64,000 bases of DNA, taken from positions 35,692 to 99,691 of the forward strand of contig JAKAXB010000001.1 in the NCBI GenBank assembly GCA_021816765.1, given 5' to 3'. Positions 33,351 to 42,779 of the stretch are shown here, piece after piece. The translations under genes were made by a program, and so were the position numbers. The notes beneath the pieces were generated by a model. That model saw only the letters and a list, made by a program, of their open reading frames with translations, did not search any database and was not told where the DNA came from. Every line of letters starts with the position of its first letter. Position 1 is the first letter of the stretch. Source of the DNA: Natronospirales bacterium (GTDB taxonomy: Bacteria; Pseudomonadota; Gammaproteobacteria; Natronospirales; REEB76).

Positions 33351-35381
33351 TCAGCGTCCCAGCAGCGGGATGATGAGCAGGGCGACGATGTTGATGATCT
33401 TGATGAGCGGGTTGATGGCTGGCCCCGCGGTGTCCTTGTAGGGATCGCCCACGGTGTCGCCGGTGATCGCCGCTTTGTGGGCGTCGGAGCCCTTGCCGCC
33501 GAAGTGGCCGTCCTCGATGTATTTCTTGGCGTTGTCCCAGGCGCCGCCGCCGGTGGTCATGGAGATCGCCACGAACAGGCCGGTGACGATGGTGCCCACC
33601 AGCACGCCGCCGAGCGCCGTTGGCCCAAGCAGCAGACCCACCAGGATCGGCACTGCGATGGGCAGCAGCGAGGGGACGATCATCTCCTTGATGGCCGCCT
33701 TGGTGAGCATGTCCACGGCACGCGAATAATCCGGCTTGGCCCTGCCGGTCATGATGCCGGGGATCTCCTTGAACTGGCGGCGCACCTCGTTGACGATGCC
33801 CCCCGCAGCACGACCCACCGCTTCCATGGCCATGGCGCCGAACAGGTACGGAATCAACCCGCCGATGAACAGGCCGATGATCACCCGGTAGTCGGAGAGA
33901 TCGAAGGTGAGGGTCTTGCCGACCGCCGCCAGATTATGGGTGTAGTCGGCGAACAGCACCACGGCGGCGAGCGCCGCGGAACCGATGGCGTAGCCCTTGG
34001 TCACCGCCTTGGTGGTGTTGCCCACCGCGTCCAGCGGATCGGTGACCGCACGCACTTCCTTGGGAAGGTCGGCCATCTCGGCGATGCCGCCGGCGTTGTC
34101 GGTGATGGGACCGTAGGCATCCAGCGCCACGATCACGCCGGTCATGGAAAGCATGGTGGCGGCGGCGATGGCGATGCCGTACAGGCCCGCGAACCCGTAG
34201 GCCACGCCGATGCTGATGCAGATGGCGATCACCGGCAGTGCCGTGGACTTCATGGACACGCCGAGACCGGCGATGATGTTGGTGGCGTGGCCGGTGGTGG
34301 AGGCCTGGGCGATGTGGCGTACCGGCTTGAACTGGGTGCCGGTGTAATACTCGGTAATGGCCACCAGCACCACGGTCAGCAGCGGACCGACCACGGCGGC
34401 GCCGAACAGCCGCAGCCAGCCGATGCTCGGCATGTCCGCCATCATCCAGCGGCTGACAAAGTAGAAGCCGACGATGGAGAGGAGGGCGGAGACGACGACG
34501 CCCGTGTAGAGCGCATTCATGATTTTGCCGCCGTCCTTGCCGCGTACGCAGAAGATGCCGATGAGCGAGGCGATGATCGAGATGCCGCCCAGCACCAGCG
34601 GGTAGATTTCGGCGTTGGGGCCGAGTTCGGCGATCATCAGTCCGCCGAGCAGCATGGCGGCCACCTTGGTGACACAGTAGGTTTCGAACAGGTCAGCTGC
34701 CATGCCGGCGCAGTCGCCCACGTTGTCGCCCACGTTGTCGGCGATCACCGCCGGGTTGCGTGGGTCATCCTCGGGAATGCCGGCTTCCACCTTGCCCACC
34801 AAGTCCGCGCCCACGTCGGCGCCCTTGGTGAAGATGCCGCCGCCGAGACGCGCGAAGATTGAAATCAGCGAGCCGCCGAAGGCGAGGCCCAGAAGCGCGT
34901 GCAGTGTTTCCTCGTTGGGCAGGAACCGCCGCAGGATCATGTAGTACACGCTGATGCCGAGCAGCCCGAGGCCCGCCACCAGCATGCCGGTGATGGCGCC
35001 GCCGCGGAACGCCACCTTGAGGGCGGCCCTCAGGCCGTTGCGCGCCGCCTCCGCGGTGCGCACGTTGGCGCGCACCGAGATGTTCATGCCGATGTAACCC
35101 GCCGCGCCCGAAAGGATCGCACCGATGACAAAGCCGATAGCCGTGGGCCAGCTCTTCAGCACGAAGCCGATGAGCAGGAACAGCACGATGCCGACGACGG
35201 CGATGGTGCGGTACTGGCGGTTGAGATAGGCCTTGGCGCCCACCTGGATGGCCGCAGCGATCTCGCGCATGCGCTCATTACCGGCGGGCTGTTTCAGCAC
35301 CCAGCCCACCGACAGGATGCCGTACAGGATCGCGAGCGCGGAGCACGCTATCACGAACCACAGAGCATATTGACTCATCAT
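33351..35381 (-). CDS. hppA: Membrane H+-translocating pyrophosphatase
   Basis: The protein is 676 residues with about sixteen membrane helices. It contains the catalytic [19 protein letters not shown] and [19 protein letters not shown] motifs (about residues 190-240). The cation-type signature reads [14 protein letters not shown]: Lys where K+-dependent enzymes have Ala, so it is predicted to be K+-independent. It hydrolyses PPi and pumps protons. The start at 35381 (MMSQYALW) has GGGAGA about 8 bases upstream; the frame is open 90 bases further upstream. It lies 46 bp downstream of PPi-phosphofructokinase on the same strand, so both PPi enzymes are probably one transcription unit. Confidence 0.93.
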   Translation of the reverse strand: MMSQYALWFVIACSALAILYGILSVGWVLKQPAGNERMREIAAAIQVGAKAYLNRQYRTIAVVGIVLFLLIGFVLKSWPTAIGFVIGAILSGAAGYIGMNISVRANVRTAEAARNGLRAALKVAFRGGAITGMLVAGLGLLGISVYYMILRRFLPNEETLHALLGLAFGGSLISIFARLGGGIFTKGADVGADLVGKVEAGIPEDDPRNPAVIADNVGDNVGDCAGMAADLFETYCVTKVAAMLLGGLMIAELGPNAEIYPLVLGGISIIASLIGIFCVRGKDGGKIMNALYTGVVVSALLSIVGFYFVSRWMMADMPSIGWLRLFGAAVVGPLLTVVLVAITEYYTGTQFKPVRHIAQASTTGHATNIIAGLGVSMKSTALPVIAICISIGVAYGFAGLYGIAIAAATMLSMTGVIVALDAYGPITDNAGGIAEMADLPKEVRAVTDPLDAVGNTTKAVTKGYAIGSAALAAVVLFADYTHNLAAVGKTLTFDLSDYRVIIGLFIGGLIPYLFGAMAMEAVGRAAGGIVNEVRRQFKEIPGIMTGRAKPDYSRAVDMLTKAAIKEMIVPSLLPIAVPILVGLLLGPTALGGVLVGTIVTGLFVAISMTTGGGAWDNAKKYIEDGHFGGKGSDAHKAAITGDTVGDPYKDTAGPAINPLIKIINIVALLIIPLLGR

Positions 35382-35427
35382 GTATACATCTCCCGTTGTT
35401 GAAACGAATAGCCTGAAATCCGAAGAT

Positions 35428-36693
35428 TCAGATCTTGAATGTGGCCTTGAGTTTTTTGGGTACCGCCGCATTCCTGAGACGCGCGTACTGCGGGACGCCG
35501 TGCCTGTAGGGCGGATAGTCCTCGCCCTGGATCAGCGGCGCGAGATAGCGGCGCGCCTTTGCGGTGATGCCAAAGCCGTCGCGGCGGATGAAATCCCGCG
35601 GCATGAGCTTTTCCCGGTTGGCCACGTCCGCGAGCCGGGCGACACCGAGCGTCCATTTGTAGGGTTGGTCCGATTGGCGCACGATGGTGGGCATCACGGC
35701 ATTGTGACCTTTCAATGCCAATTCCACCGCCGCCTTGCCGACTTCATAGGACTGTTCCACGTCAACCTTGCTGGCAATATGACGCGCGGCGCGCTGCAGG
35801 TAATCGGCCACCGCCCAGTGATATTTGTATTTGAGGTTTTCCTTCACCAGGTTGGCGATGAACGGCGCCACGCCGCCCAACTGGGTGTGGCCGAAGGCGT
35901 CGCGAGTACCGGCCTCGGCCAGGAATTTTCCCTCCGCCGTACGCACGCCTTCCGAGACCACGATGACGCAATAATCATGTCGGTCCACACTCTGTTGCAC
36001 TTTCTTCAGGAAGGCAGCCTGGTCGAAGGCGATCTCGGGGAACAGGATGATATGCGGCGCATCGCCCGCGTGTTCCTGGGCGAGTGCACCGGCCGCAGCG
36101 ATCCAGCCGGCGTGACGGCCCATTACTTCCATGACGAATACCCGGGTGGAAGTCTTGGCCATGGAGGTGACGTCGAGGGCCGCCTCTTTTATTGATACGG
36201 CGACGTATTTCGCCACCGAGCCGAAACCGGGAGAGCAATCGGTTACGGCCAGATCGTTGTCCACGGTTTTCGGCACGTGGATGGCCTGGATGGGGCAGCC
36301 GAGCCGTTCCGCAAGCTGTGAGACCTTGAGGCAGGTATCGGCGGAGTCGCCGCCGCCGTTATAGAAGAAGTAACCGATATTGTGGGCCTTGAAGACCTGG
36401 ATCAGCCGTTCATACTGGGCGGGATTCTCTTCCGGGCTCTTCAATTTGTAGCGGCAGGAGCCGAAGGCGCCGCCGGGGGTGTGCCTGAGGGCGGCGATCT
36501 GTTGCGCGCTCTCCTTGCCGGTGTCGATCAGTTCCTCGGTGAGGGCGCCGAGGATGCCGTTGCGCCCGGCATACACTTTGCCGATTTTGTGCTTATGTTT
36601 GCGGGCGGTCTCGATGACCCCGCAGGCACTGGCGTTGATCACGGCGGTCACGCCGCCGGACTGGGCGTAGAAGGCGTTCTTTCTGAAAGCCAT
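35428..36693 (-). CDS. pfp: Diphosphate-dependent 6-phosphofructokinase
   Basis: The protein is 421 residues. Active-site motifs: [13 protein letters not shown] (about residues 108-120) and [20 protein letters not shown] (about 140-159), where the Lys in PKTVDND is the marker of PPi rather than ATP use. [18 protein letters not shown] binds fructose 6-phosphate. It catalyses reversible phosphorylation of fructose 6-phosphate with PPi. Such PPi-PFKs paired with H+-PPase are known from methanotrophs and other autotrophs, where the pair recycles PPi energy. Confidence 0.9.
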   Translation of the reverse strand: MAFRKNAFYAQSGGVTAVINASACGVIETARKHKHKIGKVYAGRNGILGALTEELIDTGKESAQQIAALRHTPGGAFGSCRYKLKSPEENPAQYERLIQVFKAHNIGYFFYNGGGDSADTCLKVSQLAERLGCPIQAIHVPKTVDNDLAVTDCSPGFGSVAKYVAVSIKEAALDVTSMAKTSTRVFVMEVMGRHAGWIAAAGALAQEHAGDAPHIILFPEIAFDQAAFLKKVQQSVDRHDYCVIVVSEGVRTAEGKFLAEAGTRDAFGHTQLGGVAPFIANLVKENLKYKYHWAVADYLQRAARHIASKVDVEQSYEVGKAAVELALKGHNAVMPTIVRQSDQPYKWTLGVARLADVANREKLMPRDFIRRDGFGITAKARRYLAPLIQGEDYPPYRHGVPQYARLRNAAVPKKLKATFKI

Positions 36694-36957
36694 TGTTTCG
36701 GAAGCTCTTTATTTCAAGCAAACCACCTGCAGGAACCGCAGGCCGCCGGGCATTGTAGCGGGGCGCCGACGAATTGCAAAAAACGGCCGGGATGGGACCG
36801 CGGGCGGGCGCGACCTGACCGGGAATGCGGGTGCAGGGGTGAGAATTGCGTTGACGTTGCCGGGATCAACGGGTACTTTACGCTGCCTTGCGGGCCGGCA
36901 AAGCCCGGAATGCGGCCCTGCGGGCCTGGACCCTTACTCTTCCAAGCGAGATGCGTC

Positions 36958-37896
36958 ATGAGAATTGTGCTGCTCGGAGCGCCCGGTTCCGGCAAGGGGA
37001 CCCAGGCCAAGTTACTGATGGAGAAGTACCGCATCCCGCATGTCTCCACCGGCGACCTGCTGCGCGCGGCCCTGGCCGCCGGTACGCCGCTGGGGCTGCA
37101 GGCCAAGGCGGCCATGGACGCGGGTCAGCTGGTTTCCGACGAGATCGTATTGGGCATCATTCGCGAGCGTCTGCGCCACAACGACGCCAAAAAAGGCTTC
37201 ATCCTCGACGGGTTCCCGCGCAACATCATCCAGGCCCAGGCCCTGGACAGCATGCTGCACAATCTCAATCAGCCGCTGGACGCGGCGCTGCTCCTGGACG
37301 TGGACTTCGACGCGCTCATGCAGCGCCTCACCGGGCGGCGCACCTGCGAGAACTGCGGCGCCAGCTACAATATCTACACCAATCCGCCGCGCCTCGATGA
37401 CCAGTGCGACCGTTGCGGCGCGCCGCTGCATCACCGTGCCGATGACAACGAGGAGACCATCGGAAACCGTCTGCGCGTGTACGATGCCCAGACCAAACCG
37501 CTCATTGATTTCTACCGCAATCAGGGACGGCTCGAGAGCATCAATGCGGTAGGTGAGGTGCAGGCGATTTTCAAGCGCCTGCTCGTGGTGCTGGAGCCCA
37601 TCGCCAAGGGTGTGCGCAAACTCAAATTGCCCCCCCCGTCGCCCGTGAAGTCGGTCAAGGGTAAGCCTGTTGCCCAACCGGTGGTACTACCCGTAAAGGG
37701 TAAGCTGCTGCCCGTCAAGCCGGTGATGAGCCCTGTGAAATCACCGCGCAAGCCGATTGCCAAGGTACCGCCGAAAAAGACGCTGCCGAAGAAAGCGGTT
37801 GCAGCACGCACGGCCTCGAAGAAGTCCGCGGTCAAATCGCAGCCCAGGGCGAAACCCGCCAAATCGCCGGCAAAGAAAACCCGCGGTCGCAGGTAA
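36958..37896 (+). CDS. adk: Adenylate kinase with a long basic C-terminal tail
   Basis: The protein is 312 residues against the usual 214-217. Residues 1-215 are a complete kinase: P-loop GAPGSGKGTQAKLL (residues 7-20), STGDLLRAAL (about 30-39), DGFPRN, and a LID with four Cys (CENC at about 130 and CDRC at about 150) that should bind Zn. From about residue 220 the protein becomes a Lys/Pro/Ala/Val-rich tail (SPVKSPRKPIAKVPPKK, AKSPAKKTRGRR) resembling histone H1-like or AlgP-like repeats. The ATG at 36958 opens the kinase directly; the long upstream frame is the antisense of pfp. It is transcribed alone, with rnd ending 5 bp away on the other strand. Confidence 0.92.
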   Translation: MRIVLLGAPGSGKGTQAKLLMEKYRIPHVSTGDLLRAALAAGTPLGLQAKAAMDAGQLVSDEIVLGIIRERLRHNDAKKGFILDGFPRNIIQAQALDSMLHNLNQPLDAALLLDVDFDALMQRLTGRRTCENCGASYNIYTNPPRLDDQCDRCGAPLHHRADDNEETIGNRLRVYDAQTKPLIDFYRNQGRLESINAVGEVQAIFKRLLVVLEPIAKGVRKLKLPPPSPVKSVKGKPVAQPVVLPVKGKLLPVKPVMSPVKSPRKPIAKVPPKKTLPKKAVAARTASKKSAVKSQPRAKPAKSPAKKTRGRR

Positions 37897-37901
37897 ACAG
37901 T

Positions 37902-39053
37902 TTAATTCCGGTTTACGGAGCGAATCTCAAGCATGTCGTTGTGGACGGTGAGAGTGGTTTTGCCGTCCAATAAATCAAGCAGTGCCTCACCCGCGGTTTT
38001 CAGGCGCCAACCCTGGAGCACCGCCACGTCGCGTCTGCCGCGCACCAGTTGTTCCAGTTCGCCGCGGGTGGCGAGTTGCGCAGGGCTCACATTGGCTGCA
38101 GCGCCCTTGATGCGCACCAACGCCATCAGCACATCCACCAGTGCTTCGTCACGTGTCGCCAGCCGTTCGGGCGGTGCTTCGGGTTTTACGCCGCTGTCGG
38201 CATGCAGGATGAGTGCAAGCCATTCCTCCCCGTATTTGCGCAGCGTGCTTTCCTGCATGCCGCGGATGGCCTGCAGGGCATCGGGGTCCGCAGGCAGTTG
38301 GCGTGCCATGTCGGTCAGCACTTCATCTTTCAGTACCCATTGCCGCGGAAGGTTTTTTGTCATCGCCTGGCGTTCACGCCAGGCAGCCAGCGCTTTGGCG
38401 GCGGCGAACTGCCGCGGTTTGAGGCGTTGCAAGCCGCGCAGGCGCTGCCACGCGGTGTCCGGGTCGGGGCGGTAGACGGCGGGGTCAGTCAGTGCGGCGT
38501 TTGCGGCCTCAATCCACCGGAGCCGCCCGTTTGTTTCCAGTTCACCCCGGAGACGCAGATAGATGTCCCGCAGATAGCGCACGTCATCCGCGGCGTAACG
38601 CACCACCGCCTCGGGCAGGGGTCGCCGCGACCAGTCGGCGCGGGTGTGGCTTTTCTCGAGGGTGACCCCCAATAGCCCCTGTACCACGCTGGCATAACCC
38701 GCCTGATCGGGAAAGCCGGCAAAACTGGCGGCTATCTGGGTATCGAAGATGGGCGCCGGCACGCGTGCGCTGAGGTGAAAGAACATTTCCAGGTCCTGCC
38801 GCGCGGCATGCAGCACCTTGATGATGCGCGGATCCTGCAGCAGGGCGAACAGGGGTTCGAGGGACTGGATCGCCAGCACATCCACGCAGGCGACCCGGTC
38901 CGCTGTCGCCACCTGTACCAGGCAGAGCTGGGGATAATAGGTACGCTCGCGCATGAATTCCGTATCCACCGCCAGCCAGCCGGAGGTTTCCAGCCGTGCG
39001 CACAGCGATACCAGTGCTCCATCGGTAGCAACCCATACGCAGTCGTCAGCCAT
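37902..39053 (-). CDS. rnd: Ribonuclease D
   Basis: The protein is 383 residues. DEDDy 3'-5' exonuclease motifs: LAVDTEFMRERTYYPQLCLV (about residues 27-46), KVLHAARQDLEMFF (about 78-91) and YAADDVRYLRDIYLRL (about 152-167). One or two HRDC domains follow (about 205-290). RNase D trims tRNA 3' ends. The ATG at 39053 is favoured over the TTG two codons upstream. It is convergent with adk and divergent from the membrane-protein/mpl genes. Confidence 0.92.
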   Translation of the reverse strand: MADDCVWVATDGALVSLCARLETSGWLAVDTEFMRERTYYPQLCLVQVATADRVACVDVLAIQSLEPLFALLQDPRIIKVLHAARQDLEMFFHLSARVPAPIFDTQIAASFAGFPDQAGYASVVQGLLGVTLEKSHTRADWSRRPLPEAVVRYAADDVRYLRDIYLRLRGELETNGRLRWIEAANAALTDPAVYRPDPDTAWQRLRGLQRLKPRQFAAAKALAAWRERQAMTKNLPRQWVLKDEVLTDMARQLPADPDALQAIRGMQESTLRKYGEEWLALILHADSGVKPEAPPERLATRDEALVDVLMALVRIKGAAANVSPAQLATRGELEQLVRGRRDVAVLQGWRLKTAGEALLDLLDGKTTLTVHNDMLEIRSVNRN

Positions 39054-39136
39054 CCGCAATACCTTTTATCCGCCAAATCGTTTGTCGGGAATGTGTGAGG
39101 CGGTATGATGCGTACCCGTCTCGATAGCGCCGGCAC

Positions 39137-39655
39137 ATGATGAAAGCGATTGTACGCACCTGCTGGGAAATTTGCCTGCTCAGACAGGGACCGCAGATAT
39201 TTCCGCGTTCGCGGTCCCTGTTCGCCGTCATGCTGATGGCATATCTTGCGGTGGATGCGATATTGTTTGCCGTCCAGGGGATACGCGGCTTCCTCATCGT
39301 CTCCGAAACGCTGTTTGATACGGCGCTGCTTCTGGTGTTTTTCACGCTGGTGCTTGCCATATGGCGGAAACCCGGGCGTTTCAATCAGACAGCGGTAGCT
39401 CTCTTTGGTACCGGTGCGCTCATAATGATTGCAGCTTTGCCTCCCAGTCTTGTGGCAACATTGCTGCCTTCCTCACCTGTTGCGGACGCAGCCAAAGCAC
39501 TGCTTTATGTTGTTCTTGCATGGAGTATTTTTGTCATGGGGCACGTGACCCGGCATGCACTGGATACCGGATTGTTCACCGGTACCGTCATCGCCGCCGC
39601 CTACACGCTGCTTAATCTGGTACTGTTCGCGGTATTTTTTCCCATCAAGGGCTGA
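39137..39655 (+). CDS. Integral membrane protein, unknown function
   Basis: The protein is 172 residues with five predicted membrane segments (about residues 28-48, 55-75, 85-105, 117-138, 145-167). No family is recognised. It stops one base before the mpl start at 39657, suggesting co-transcription. The double ATG at 39137 and 39140 leaves the exact start open. Confidence 0.6.
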   Translation: MMKAIVRTCWEICLLRQGPQIFPRSRSLFAVMLMAYLAVDAILFAVQGIRGFLIVSETLFDTALLLVFFTLVLAIWRKPGRFNQTAVALFGTGALIMIAALPPSLVATLLPSSPVADAAKALLYVVLAWSIFVMGHVTRHALDTGLFTGTVIAAAYTLLNLVLFAVFFPIKG

Positions 39656-39656
39656 T

Positions 39657-41045
39657 ATGCGCATCCATATCCTCGGTATCTGCGGCACTTTCATGGGCGG
39701 CATCGCGGCGCTCGCCAAGGCCAGCGGTCATGAGGTAAGCGGCTCGGATGCCAATGTTTATCCGCCCATGAGCACGCAGCTTGCCGCGCTGGGTATCGCC
39801 CTCCACGAGGCCTATCTGCCCGAGCATCTGAAGCCGGCGCCGGATTGCGTGGTGGTGGGTAATGCGCTGTCACGCGGCAACCCGGCGGTGGAAGCCATGC
39901 TGGCGCGCGGCCTGCCGTACCTGTCCGGCCCGCAGTGGCTGGCGCAGCAAATTCTCACAAATCGGCATGTAATCGCCGTGGCCGGCACGCATGGCAAGAC
40001 CACCACCGCCAGCATGCTGGCCTGGATACTGGAATGTGCCGGACTGAATCCGGGTTTTCTCATCGGCGGCGTGCCGCGGGATTTTGGTTTTTCCGCGCGA
40101 CTGGGCGGGGGCGGATTTTTTGTGGTGGAAGCGGATGAGTATGACACCGCATTTTTCGACAAGGGTTCCAAGTTTCTGCATTACCGGCCACGCACACTGA
40201 TTCTCAACAATCTTGAATACGATCATGCCGACATTTTCCCGGACCTTGCCAGCATTGAAACGCAGTTCCACTACCTGGTGCGCGGCATTCCGGGAAACGG
40301 CCTGATCGTGGTGAACGGCGCCGATGCCAATCTGGCGCGGGTACTGGAAAAAGGCTGCTGGACCCCGCGGGAAACCTTCGCACTGACGGACGCCGACTGG
40401 GCTGCCAGGCATGTCTCCGCGGATGGCAGTACCTTCAATGTCATTCACGACGGCAAGACCGCGGCCACGGTTGAATGGGAGCTGCTGGGGTTGCATAACG
40501 TGCAGAATGCACTGGCCGCGATCGCGGCCGCCGGGCATGCAGGTGTGGAGCCGCGGCAGGCCGCGGAAGCACTCATCCGTTTCCAGGGCGTGAAACGGCG
40601 CCTCGAAGTGCGCGCGCAGATTGACGGCGTAACGGTTTATGATGATTTTGCCCATCATCCCACCGCGATCGCCACCACACTTGCGGGATTGCGCAAGCGC
40701 GTGGGCAAGGAACGCATCATCGCCGTGCTGGAGCCGCGCTCCGGCAGCATGAAGATGGGCGTACACCGCGATACGCTGGCCGCTTCGCTGGAAGCGGCGG
40801 ATCGCGTGTGCGTCTTTCAGGCGGCCAATGTGGCCTGGGACGTGACGGCCGCGCTGCAGTCGTTGGGGGCGCGCGCCAACGTCAGCACGGATCTGGAACA
40901 ACTTATCCGCAACGTGGCCGGTGAAATCCGGCACGGCGACCATGTACTCATCATGAGCAACGGCGGCTTCGGCGGATTCCACGACAAACTGATCGAGTAT
41001 TTGCAGCGCAATGCGGCGCCGAGGTCTGAAAGCGCGGAGCCATGA
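39657..41045 (+). CDS. mpl: UDP-MurNAc:L-Ala-D-Glu-mDAP ligase (peptidoglycan recycling)
   Basis: The protein is 462 residues. The N-terminal domain begins MRIHILGICGTFMGGIAALA. The Mur ligase P-loop GTHGKTTTASMLAWILE lies about residues 108-124. The C-terminal Mur domain contains YDDFAHHPTAIATTLAGL. Mpl ligates murein tripeptide directly to UDP-MurNAc in cell-wall recycling; a MurC assignment is less likely because of the CGTFMGG start and the absence of a mur cluster. It overlaps ubiX by 4 bp (ATGA). Confidence 0.9.
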   Translation: MRIHILGICGTFMGGIAALAKASGHEVSGSDANVYPPMSTQLAALGIALHEAYLPEHLKPAPDCVVVGNALSRGNPAVEAMLARGLPYLSGPQWLAQQILTNRHVIAVAGTHGKTTTASMLAWILECAGLNPGFLIGGVPRDFGFSARLGGGGFFVVEADEYDTAFFDKGSKFLHYRPRTLILNNLEYDHADIFPDLASIETQFHYLVRGIPGNGLIVVNGADANLARVLEKGCWTPRETFALTDADWAARHVSADGSTFNVIHDGKTAATVEWELLGLHNVQNALAAIAAAGHAGVEPRQAAEALIRFQGVKRRLEVRAQIDGVTVYDDFAHHPTAIATTLAGLRKRVGKERIIAVLEPRSGSMKMGVHRDTLAASLEAADRVCVFQAANVAWDVTAALQSLGARANVSTDLEQLIRNVAGEIRHGDHVLIMSNGGFGGFHDKLIEYLQRNAAPRSESAEP

Positions 41046-41662
41046 GTGACAAGCCGATTACCCTCGCCCTGACCGGCGCCTCCGGCGCTGCCTACGGCTT
41101 GCGTCTGCTGGAATGCCTGCTCAAGGCCGACCGGCAGGTGTATCTCATGTTGTCCAAGCCGGCACAGTTGGTCATCGGCATGGAAACGGATGTAAAGCTG
41201 CCGGGGCGGATACAGGATATCGAAGAGTTCTTCCGCGCACGCTATCAGGCGAAACCCGCCCAGTTGCACCTGCTGGGAACCGAACAGTGGACTGCGGCGG
41301 TGGCCAGCGGTTCCGGCGCGGCGCACGCCATGGTGATTTGTCCGTGCAGCATGGCGACGCTGTCCGCCGTGGCGGTGGGCGCGAGCCGCAGTCTGATTGA
41401 GAGGGCCGCGGACGTGATGCTCAAGGAACAGCGCAAGCTGATTCTGGTGCCGCGGGAAACACCGTTCTCGGCGATTCACCTGGAAAACATGCTCAAGCTC
41501 GCGCGCCTCGGCGTCACGATCCTGCCGGGAAACCCGGGATTTTACCATCGTCCGCAAGGGGTGAATGATCTGGTGGATTTCATCGTGGCGCGTGTGCTTG
41601 ACCATCTGGACATTCCCCACACACTGGTATCCCGTTGGGGTGTGAAACAGGGTGAGGAGTGA
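41042..41662 (+). CDS. ubiX: Flavin prenyltransferase UbiX
   Basis: The protein is 206 residues with the N-terminal flavin-binding loop ALTGASGAAYGLRLLECLL. The family signature PCSMATLSAVAVGASRSLIERAADVM is at about residues 102-127, with LVPRETPFSAIHLENML at about 138-154. It makes prenylated FMN for the UbiD decarboxylase in ubiquinone synthesis. It overlaps mpl by 4 bp and precedes the LON-domain gene. Confidence 0.93.
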   Translation: MSDKPITLALTGASGAAYGLRLLECLLKADRQVYLMLSKPAQLVIGMETDVKLPGRIQDIEEFFRARYQAKPAQLHLLGTEQWTAAVASGSGAAHAMVICPCSMATLSAVAVGASRSLIERAADVMLKEQRKLILVPRETPFSAIHLENMLKLARLGVTILPGNPGFYHRPQGVNDLVDFIVARVLDHLDIPHTLVSRWGVKQGEE

Positions 41663-41674
41663 GGAGGACGGGCG

Positions 41675-42256
41675 GTGCCGGCAGAGATTCCGCTGTTTCC
41701 ACTCAACACCGTGCTGTTCCCCGGCGGTCCGCTGCCGCTGCGGATCTTTGAAACCCGCTATCTCGACATGCTGAGCCGCTGTCTGAAACGCGAGCAGGGC
41801 TTCGGCGTGTGTCTCATCGAGCAGGGCAGTGAAACCGGTCCAGCGCGCACCTATACAGTCGGCACGCTGGCCCACATCCGTGACTGGAGCAGCGGCGCGG
41901 ATGGGCTGCTCAACATCCTGGCGCTGGGCGGGCAGCGCTTTCGCGTGACGCGCGTGCGCACTCAGCATGACGGCCTGAATATCGGTGAAGTGGAACGGCT
42001 GCCCGAGGAAGCGGCACTGCCGCTGCCCGATGAGGCGAAACCGCTCGCTGAACTGTTGCGTCATATCCTGGCGCAGATGCAGGCACGCTATGCCGCGGTG
42101 ACACCAGCCTATGCAGATGCATCCTGGGTCGGTTACCGGCTCGCCGAGGTGCTGCCGTTGCCGATGGCACAGCGGCAGTATCTGCTGGAAATCTCCGATG
42201 CACGCATGCGGCTCGATATCATCGGCACGCTGGCGCAATCCCAGGCGATGAAATAA
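41675..42256 (+). CDS. LON substrate-binding domain protein (Lon N-terminus-like)
   Basis: This stand-alone protein of 193 residues corresponds to the N-terminal domain of Lon protease: IPLFPLNTVLFPGGPLPLRI (residues about 4-23), followed by RFRVTRVRTQHDGLNIGEVE, with no AAA or protease part. Such proteins are common in gammaproteobacteria; the role is unknown. The GTG start has a GAGGAGG ribosome binding site. It is the third gene of the mpl-ubiX unit. Confidence 0.85.
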   Translation: MPAEIPLFPLNTVLFPGGPLPLRIFETRYLDMLSRCLKREQGFGVCLIEQGSETGPARTYTVGTLAHIRDWSSGADGLLNILALGGQRFRVTRVRTQHDGLNIGEVERLPEEAALPLPDEAKPLAELLRHILAQMQARYAAVTPAYADASWVGYRLAEVLPLPMAQRQYLLEISDARMRLDIIGTLAQSQAMK

Positions 42257-42260
42257 GCGT

Positions 42261-42716
42261 TCAGGGGTTGCCCCAGAGATCTTGTGGACTCTGGCTGGCA
42301 TCCACAATGTCGGTGGTTTCCCGCAGGCGCCGTGAGAGTATTTCCGCCAGCGACTGATAGAAACGGCCCGCGAAGGCGGGATCCGCCTGCATGAATTTCT
42401 GTATATTGGCGTGGCCGATGACGATGGCCAGCACTTCGGGGTCGCAGGCTTCCACGCTGGCGCTGGCGGGATGGCCTTCAATGAAGGACATGTCACCGAA
42501 AATCTCGCCGGGGCCGCGCCGGGAAATATCCACCATGAATCCCTCATGGTCGCGCACCACCTTTGCATCGCCCTTCACGAGGATATGCAGACTGGTTTGC
42601 TCCTCTCCCTGCCGGATCAGCAGAGCACCGGGCTTGAAGATTTTGCGCTCCGCCGTCTGCAACAGCGACTGATACTCATCGTCCTTGAGATATTTGAAGA
42701 CTTTCAGCATGGCCAT
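42261..42716 (-). CDS. Cyclic nucleotide-binding domain protein
   Basis: The protein is about 151 residues forming a single CRP-like effector domain (LLIRQGEEQTSLHILVKGDA, residues about 31-50, and GPGEIFGDMSFIEGHPASAS). It has no helix-turn-helix, so it is not a transcription factor. It could gate an unseen partner or act alone. The start at 42716 (MAMLKVFKYLKDDEY) has GGGAGG upstream; the frame is open 7 codons further. The function is unknown. Confidence 0.8.
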   Translation of the reverse strand: MAMLKVFKYLKDDEYQSLLQTAERKIFKPGALLIRQGEEQTSLHILVKGDAKVVRDHEGFMVDISRRGPGEIFGDMSFIEGHPASASVEACDPEVLAIVIGHANIQKFMQADPAFAGRFYQSLAEILSRRLRETTDIVDASQSPQDLWGNP

Positions 42717-42779
42717 GGACGCAGCCTCCCATAGCAAACCACACCTGCCTTGAGATACTGCGCCAAATCCATGAAGCTG

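Noticed and set aside
33477..34862. 461-codon frame antisense to hppA
   Set aside because: Composition is an Asp/His/Gly shadow typical of antisense of a membrane protein; no ribosome binding site or family.
39870..42568. Long antisense frames over mpl, ubiX and the LON-domain gene
   Set aside because: No signature, and the plus-strand genes are all conserved families with coupled starts.
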